A stretch of 64,000 nucleotides of DNA, taken from positions 1 through 64,000 of the forward strand of contig WIXG01000140.1 of NCBI GenBank assembly GCA_009869945.1. Reading direction: 5' to 3'. The first letter of the stretch is position 1; each line of letters begins with the position of its first letter. The DNA comes from Mesaphorura yosii. Its lineage: Eukaryota; Arthropoda; Collembola; Poduromorpha; Tullbergiidae. The notes beneath the pieces were generated by a model. It was not told the origin of the DNA. It worked only from the letters and a program-made list of their open reading frames with translations, and made no database searches. Positions 58,301 through 64,000 of this stretch are shown here, piece by piece. A program made the position numbers and the translations under genes.

Positions 58301-61204
58301 CGGTTCCAAAGAATGACTTTACTCACAGAAATATTGGACCGCTCCCACTACTGAGCCGAAAGCAAATGCGAAGGATGAAATTGGACTGAGTCTGTCAGAC
58401 TCATTCGATGCCAACAGAGAATTGGAGAAAGAACAGATTTCTATTTCGTTTCAAGAAAAGCCTTTGGGCATGAGCCCTCTGGTTGCGCCCTCGCATTTGC
58501 GGCTGGTGGGTCGCCTGGTTTCCGCAAAAGAAAACGGAGATCTGTCTGAAATTGATGCAATTCTGGGTTGTCCTGTTGTACTTCCTGATGTCGAAAGTAT
58601 GAAAGTTTCCAATAGGAAAGGACTAGTCTTCCGCTTTGCTTAATGCAGCCAACTCCTAATTTTTTTTGTTTACAGCTTATTACGAAGACTCGAAGAAACT
58701 GAGCGAATGCTCGTACGACCAAAAGAAAAAGCTCGGGCTCTATTTAATCTTGGGCATCAACTTTTTTCGAGAGTCCATCTCAGCATTCATACAGCAAACC
58801 GACCCTGAGCTCAGAATCAAAATCTGGCTGCGTCTGACAAACGTGGCATTTCTTCAGCAGATGTTGGTCAAAAATTTCCACCAGTTTCCGTGTCTTCCGA
58901 AGGCGTATGTGGAAGAAGTGAATGCTACACACCGTTTTGGCTTCGGCACGAGCTCGAGCAAGCAGAAACCGTTGGGTGATATTACGCTGAAAAAGAAATT
59001 GTCGAAACCTGCAAACAAAACGCAGAAAGAAGATGCTGACACTACAAAGCAGACGACGAAAAAGAAGCCAGGCAAAGAAGCGAATCCTAAGAACAAGATC
59101 GTGGAGTTGGAAAATTTAATCCAACCGAAAGTTATTCTGCCGTATTTACGACGATTCGATAAAGCGGTAATGTTTATGCTTATTCCGTGAAATTTCCAAT
59201 TTATGAACGATAGCTGTTCCGGCAACGACAGGTCTTCAGTCATCTGCTGAAATTTCCGTTAAACGATGAGCCAGAAGTTGACTTCTCAACGATTGTACAG
59301 AATATTTCGACTTCGCCTGCTACTCAGCTTCAAGAAGTTGCAAAATTCAGTCCCGTCACACTTGTGATGCTGTTGACTGAAATTAATCAGCAGACAAAAG
59401 ATCAAAATTCCACTTTCGATGTGTTGGAGATCAAGAATGTCGTTTCCTCAATTTGTTCTCATTTAGAAAACATTGAGTCATTGTACGAAGTAAGTTTTGT
59501 CGTCCCTCACCGTCACGGCGGAATCCAAATAAAAGGAGAACAATTTAAATGATGCGTTGTTCATTTTGTTTCAGGGAGATAAAATCGGTTCAGAGTACGA
59601 AGGCCACTTTGAGGCGTGTTTTCGCCTTTTACTCCACACATTCGGCTTAATTCTGGAGAGAACGCAAGCCCGTCCAGCTAAGGAGCGAAAAGATATTTTC
59701 CAAAAACTTGTCACAAAGGTCGAATCGCGTATAAGTTCAGAAGGAGTAACTGAAGATTCATTTTCAAAGATCTTGAAGAACGTTGCTCAATATTTTGCCA
59801 ACTTTTCAAAATGTGTAAAATCTCCATCAACAGCGGTGGAGCATTTGCTGTTGCTAAAATATTTGGACGATTTAGCGGAAGACGATCAGGTCGTTCCATG
59901 CATTGGTAAGATTTTATTCTATTATGACAATTTGAAATGCCTGAAACAATGCTCTTGCTCTCATTATAGAAAGTGTGTCGAAGGCGTATTTGACGAAGAA
60001 TTGGACACTGGTTTCTTCTCAAGTTGATCCAATTCTCAAAACCTGGTTAAGGAAAGCTACCGATCCGCTGTCTGTTGTTCAGGAGCTCACCCAGTCGCTG
60101 ATTCGACATAATGGGGACTGCATTATCGAAGAATTGCCTTGCAGGGAAACGTACAAGTCCTGCTCGAGACTGACTTTTCACATTTGGTACTCTGCGCTCA
60201 TGTCGAGTCTTAGCTTCCACGTCTACAAACGCGTAAGTTTTGACTTCGGCGTTTGTGCCTGGAATTCGTGTTTGTGTGAGACTACTTTTGGCGTCTTGAC
60301 CATTTGCGCAGGGAAAGGCGATGAAGACGCCAGACGACATGTACGAATTTTGGAACACGGCTTTATTAATCTTGAAGGATTTGTTCATGGTCATTCAGGA
60401 CTGTCGCACAAACAACTACCTCCTGCCTTTGCTGAAGGTACAAAGAATCTTCAATTAACATTTGCCATTCGCTAATACTCAATGACAGAAATTTTTCTCT
60501 TAGTACACGCGACAATTTTTTGAGGCCATTAACCTCCACTGTGTCAAGAAGCTCCCTATAATCATCCAACAGAGAGATTCTGGTGAAGGCAGACAATTCA
60601 TGAAGAACCTTCAAAATGTTACTCGAAAAGTGCAGATCGTTTGTGCTCATTCGAAGGTAAGCAAAATTACCCTCAATTTACTGCTGGAATCTGGATTGTC
60701 TCGAAAACGTCTGATTGGTATTAGGTTGCAAAAGACACGAGCTTGTTGAAGTTTGTCCCGCTGCTCCGCAAAACTCTGGAGGCCCTCGTATTCCGTGTGC
60801 GAGAGTCCCTGGCCGAGTCCGGATTGGCAGGCGCCTTTGTACTCGGGTCCCTGGTAAGAAATCAAACTCCAGGGATACTTACCTAGCGCGTTTCATTAGC
60901 TTAAATGCGTATTTTTATACAGAAACACAAGAACATTGATGGCCATATCATCAATTCTCAGCCGTATATGAGGGATGATTCTGACGATGAGGATGTGGAC
61001 TCAAACGAAGAAGCCGAGGAAGACGATGACGATGGTGACAGTGACTTGGCCACTGACGCTGCCCAGTTGCCGATGCCCGTACCGTCAACCTCTCGACATG
61101 CGACAGGGCTTCAACTTTCAGATGACGAAATGGAGGAGGATGTGCCTTCTGTTGACGACGAAGACGAAAATGCACCGAGTGACATCGAAATGGAATTCTC
61201 ATGA
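55341..61204 (+). CDS. FANCD2: Fanconi anemia group D2 protein
   Basis: Central DNA interstrand-crosslink repair protein. With FANCI it is monoubiquitinated and clamps DNA. Nineteen exons run from 55341-55944 to 60923-61204, joining in consistent phase to 1,529 residues (human about 1,450-1,470). All introns are 47-87 bases. The order of conserved segments matches the family: LHDYGFVLSAPAARNY, VHQLRWIPKVVD, ISNLPEIIPEDKHQ, DIIMLLVFAEFTKPP, HLRLVGRLVSAKENGDLSEI, LGCPVVLPDVES, FFRESISAFIQQTDPELR and VAKFSPVTLVMLLTEI. The lysine in IFLRKQLTHF (about residue 669) aligns with the human monoubiquitination site in VIRKQLSS. A Lys-rich loop (about 950-990) and an acidic C-terminus are also typical. 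The first 200 residues are low-complexity Ser/Pro/Asn. The start codon is the first good ATG, but an upstream exon is possible. Confidence 0.95.
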
Positions 61205-61263
61205 ATGAATGAGCTTCTCTGTTAAATAATGCAATCCAAATGTCTTAGTTTTGAACTTTTTCT

Positions 61264-61269
61264 TTTATT
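61264..61269 (-). terminator. Poly(A) signal (minus strand AATAAA) of PSME3
   Basis: TTTATT on the plus strand lies 131 bases past the PSME3 stop codon and only 60 bases after the FANCD2 stop. The two convergent genes must have very short or overlapping 3' UTRs. Confidence 0.5.
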
Positions 61270-61399
61270 AAACAAGATTCTTCAGAAGTTCATAAAAAGC
61301 CATCAACATTTCAGAACAAATTTAATGAAATTCTGCAGTCTGCAGGCTTCTCGAGTCAAGAAAGTAAGACTTAAGATTTCAATAAGTAGACATAAGAAG

Positions 61400-62649
61400 T
61401 TAGTACAAATTTTCGGAATTTGAAGTCCGAGGCTTGACAATTTTCTCCATATTCTTAATGATGAGGTCGTACAGTGCAGCGTAGTGGTTGCGCACCTCAC
61501 AAAGAACAATTCGCAGGCTAACAAACTGCTTCTCGTCGATTTCCTCCACGAGCTTTCTGTAGTCGTCGATGTGAGGGAACTTGGCAATCTGCAAGTCATT
61601 AAATGATGATATGATGATGCCAATTATCAGATTTAAATCGTAACCCAATCAGAACATTAATAGCTTACCTTCGAGATAATTTTTCCACGATTAATGTAGT
61701 AACGAGAGATTTGTTCGTAAAAGGTGGCCGCTTCAGCTTCCACTGTTCTTATCTCTCCCAGCGTGTCCTCTTGAATTGATACGCCGAAGTTGTTTCCATC
61801 CTCAATCTTTGGAATGAGAAATGTCACCCACATCTTCAGCTTTTAATTTCAAATGAAAAGAAAGCATAAATTCGCGTCATTCGTCATTAAATACATGTTC
61901 CAAGATAAGTGTGAGGATAAAAAGGATTTTAGACTAACCAAGTTTGCATCTTCAACCAAGCCGCGAATGTAAGGTTTGACAATATCAATGAGTCTGCCAA
62001 TGTTCTTGTTGCAAAGAACTGCACCAGTCGGGAGAGCGAGGACTTTGGTTCCGGCAACCGGGAAGCCCGGCACGTCAAACTCGCCGTCTTCCTCAGCTTC
62101 ATACTTGCGTTTCTTTCCAGCAGCCGCCTTCTTCGGGTTTACCCCTTCGTGATTATTTGTGTGTTGTTTCAGACCTCTAAAGTGTCAGAATAATTTATCG
62201 ACTTATCCACTGCGTTTTCGTCCTAACGTGCTAACCAAAACTGCTAATATTGATATTCCAATGCCTACCTTGCAATCGCCTCCGCGTCGGGAACGGGAAT
62301 ATTAACTGCTTGATGAAATACTGACAAATCCTGAGTATCGAAATCCTTATCGAGGATGTCGTTCAGTGCCAGGATCTTGGTTGGGAACTTGGTCTTGACG
62401 AGATCTTCAGACTAGGACGAATTAATAGATTAGTACAAGCAAGCGCAGCCGGTGGCTACTATTTTAGCTTAATCCTACCGAGTAATTATTTACCTGCTTT
62501 TTAACCGAAGCCACATACTGCTCTACTCCCTGGAAAATTAAGTTAATCAATTAATTTCAATTTCATTACACACTAACACCGATAACCAATTTCCGATAGC
62601 AATATCAACTTACTTGACTCAATTGAGCTGGTTGCTTAAGCGCAGACAT
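61400..62649 (-). CDS. PSME3: Proteasome activator complex subunit 3 (PA28-gamma / REG-gamma)
   Basis: Nuclear homoheptameric 11S activator that caps the 20S proteasome and promotes ubiquitin-independent degradation. Six exons (62614-62649, 62494-62529, 62269-62411, 61939-62176, 61669-61839, 61400-61588) give 270 residues (human 254). Visible hallmarks: KTKFPTKILALNDIL near the N-terminus, VNIPVPDAEA, and a basic nuclear-localisation patch GKKRKYEAEEDG in the homologue-specific insert. Then come TKVLALPTGAVLCNKNIGRL, the activation-loop region KMWVTFLIPKIEDGNNFGVS, RYYINRGKIISKIAKFPHID, EIDEKQFVSLRIVLCEVRNH and the end PRTSNSENLY, nearly identical to human PRSSNAETLY. It is the single REG of invertebrate type, not alpha or beta. 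It converges on FANCD2. Confidence 0.96.
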
Positions 62650-63247
62650 CACTTCCGGAGCCGTTGGGGTTGCTGGAATTTGCACGAATATCCCGGTGTA
62701 GTTGGAGGATCAGTTGATTAGTAGATTAATTAACTTTTAACTACATTAAAACAGCAGGAGTCAATGTTATGTTCGTTTTGAACGACAGAACAGACGACGG
62801 GTACTTTTCCTCCGTTGCCTCTGCTGATTCAGAGCATGCATGTGTCGATTCTCGATTCCAGCCAGCCAACAGAAGCGTTTAAACTGCCTTGCCGTGAGTT
62901 GCAACTACAACGGCACGAAAGCAGGAGTCCCACATTTATTACGAATGAGGCATTTACGAGACTTTTGCTCGCGTCTTTTAGCGCTGATAATTTACGAAGT
63001 GAAATGAAACAGGTTAGAACGCAATCATCTCAACGAATCATACAGAATTTATTCAATTTGATACTTTACTGGATATTCACTTCACACAGATTCACCATGT
63101 TATAATTTTATAATACGCATTATTACAAGACAATCGCAATAATTACTTATTGGAGGATGAGATTAATCAATCAATAAGTCAATTAATGGAGTCCACAACG
63201 GCATGAAAAATTCGGCAACAATTTTTGTGTTTCTAGCGTCTTCATTC
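62650..63247. other. Intergenic: PSME3 promoter and U1-70K 3' UTR
   Basis: No coding exon. The right part is the probable 3' UTR of U1-70K, with minus-strand AATAAA near 63048-63053. The left part is upstream of PSME3. Confidence 0.5.
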
Positions 63248-63989
63248 TCACGTTTCATAAACTTCTCCGTCTCCATTCGCGTCTTCTTCTTCCTTGACAT
63301 GAGCGTCGTAGGGTCCGTCGTCGTCGTACGGCCCGTAAGACTCGTAGTGTGGGTAGTCGTCGTGTGGCTCTTCCTTGACCTTGATCTGGCCATCCTCCTC
63401 TGTCTTGACCCGGTCCCGATCTCGCTCCTTCTCCTTCTTGATCTTCTTCTTGTCCTTCTCATTTCTGTCGCGTGACCGGCTCCTGTGCTTTCGTTTCTTG
63501 CTGCTCTTGTCCCTATCACGCTTGTCACTCTTGTCCTTGTCCTTGTCCCTGTCCCGAGACTTCTCCCGGGATTTGTCACGATCTTTTCTGTCGCTCTTGT
63601 CTTTGTCCCGGTCCTTATCTCGAGATCTTTCACGCCCTCGTCGGTCAACCTTGTCTTTGTCCCTCGATCGTTCCCGATCTCTTCTGTCCCTTCCCTTGGA
63701 GCGGTCTCTCTCTCGTCGATCTCGGTCAACCTTGTCGTATCTGCCTTTGGACCTTCGAAAGGCAAAATTGAACAATGTAGATTCCTGTAACTGTAATTTT
63801 CCTGAGCTCAATTCAAAGTGCAATTGAAATACCTGTCACGATCACCACGATCGCGGCGATCTTCTCCAATTGATAGGCCCCGATCTCGCGGATCCGCATC
63901 ACGAAAACGGTCGCGGTCGGCGTCGTCTCTTCCAGAAATCTTCACATTTACGTCGGGGCCACCCCGGCGAGTTCCTCCAAGTCCGCCAC
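63248..63989 (-). CDS. SNRNP70: U1 small nuclear ribonucleoprotein 70 kDa, C-terminal part
   Basis: U1-70K binds U1 snRNA stem-loop I and helps recognise 5' splice sites. Two exons are visible: 63833-63989 and 63248-63752. The first begins at an acceptor (ctttctgcag) with GGLGGTRRGGPDVNVKISGR, which closely matches the segment after the RRM in vertebrate and insect U1-70K. The second is the mixed-charge low-complexity domain made of RD/RE/KD dipeptides (KDKDRDKDKSDRKDRD), with a short KKRKHRSRSRDR stretch. It ends in an acidic/Tyr tail (YGPYDDDGPYD, then DGEVYET). The RRM lies to the right of the window. The dipeptide region could resemble other SR-like proteins, but the GGLGGTRRGG motif decides the call. 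Confidence 0.9.
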
Positions 63990-64000
63990 CTGCAGAAAGG

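Overview
This window is nuclear DNA from an animal with spliced genes: GT-AG introns, a few GC-AG introns, and AATAAA poly(A) signals. An ecdysis-triggering-hormone-type receptor, an AKH/corazonin/GnRH-type receptor and a gustavus (SPSB) gene together point to a moulting animal, most likely an arthropod or close panarthropod such as a tardigrade. I cannot place it more finely. Base composition looks moderate. Housekeeping genes have introns of about 45-90 bp, while the receptor and zona-pellucida (ZP) genes have introns of up to several kb.

Layout. 1-360: end of a Tc1/mariner-type DNA transposon (minus strand) with a TA target site. 824-4980 (+): 3' part, TM5 to C-terminus, of an AKH/corazonin/GnRH-family receptor. 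5296-7902 (-): ERp72/PDIA4 with a C-terminal KDEL. 9630-10942 (-): gustavus/SPSB. 11268-18030: no gene recognised. 18031-19236 (-): classical short-chain dehydrogenase. 20208-26108 (+): a six-exon gene, headed by a TATA box, for a secreted protein of about 1,581 residues. It carries 27 copies of a Val/Asn/Asp/Gln repeat that I cannot assign to any family. 26504-30401 (-): ETH receptor. 36001-51443 (-): an 11-exon transmembrane ZP-domain protein. 52778-53010 (-): possible two-exon membrane micropeptide of 40 residues. 55341-61204 (+): complete 19-exon FANCD2. 61400-62649 (-): complete PSME3/REG-gamma. 63248-63989 (-): 3' end of U1-70K.

How the genes relate. There is no operon logic here; the genes act in separate pathways: neuropeptide signalling (two GPCRs), ER protein folding (ERp72), ubiquitin ligase adaptor and proteasome activation (gustavus, PSME3), DNA crosslink repair (FANCD2), splicing (U1-70K) and apical extracellular matrix (ZP protein, probably the repeat protein). 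Three convergent pairs have closely spaced 3' ends: receptor/PDIA4, repeat protein/ETHR and FANCD2/PSME3.

The most novel item is the repeat protein at 20208-26108. Its core alternates Val with Asn/Asp/Gln, like a beta-solenoid or amyloid-type strand. The repeats fall into two alternating types, and the mature chain has a single cysteine.

Exon boundaries were read by eye from splice signals, frame continuity and family knowledge, and may be off by a base or two. No search or alignment was run.
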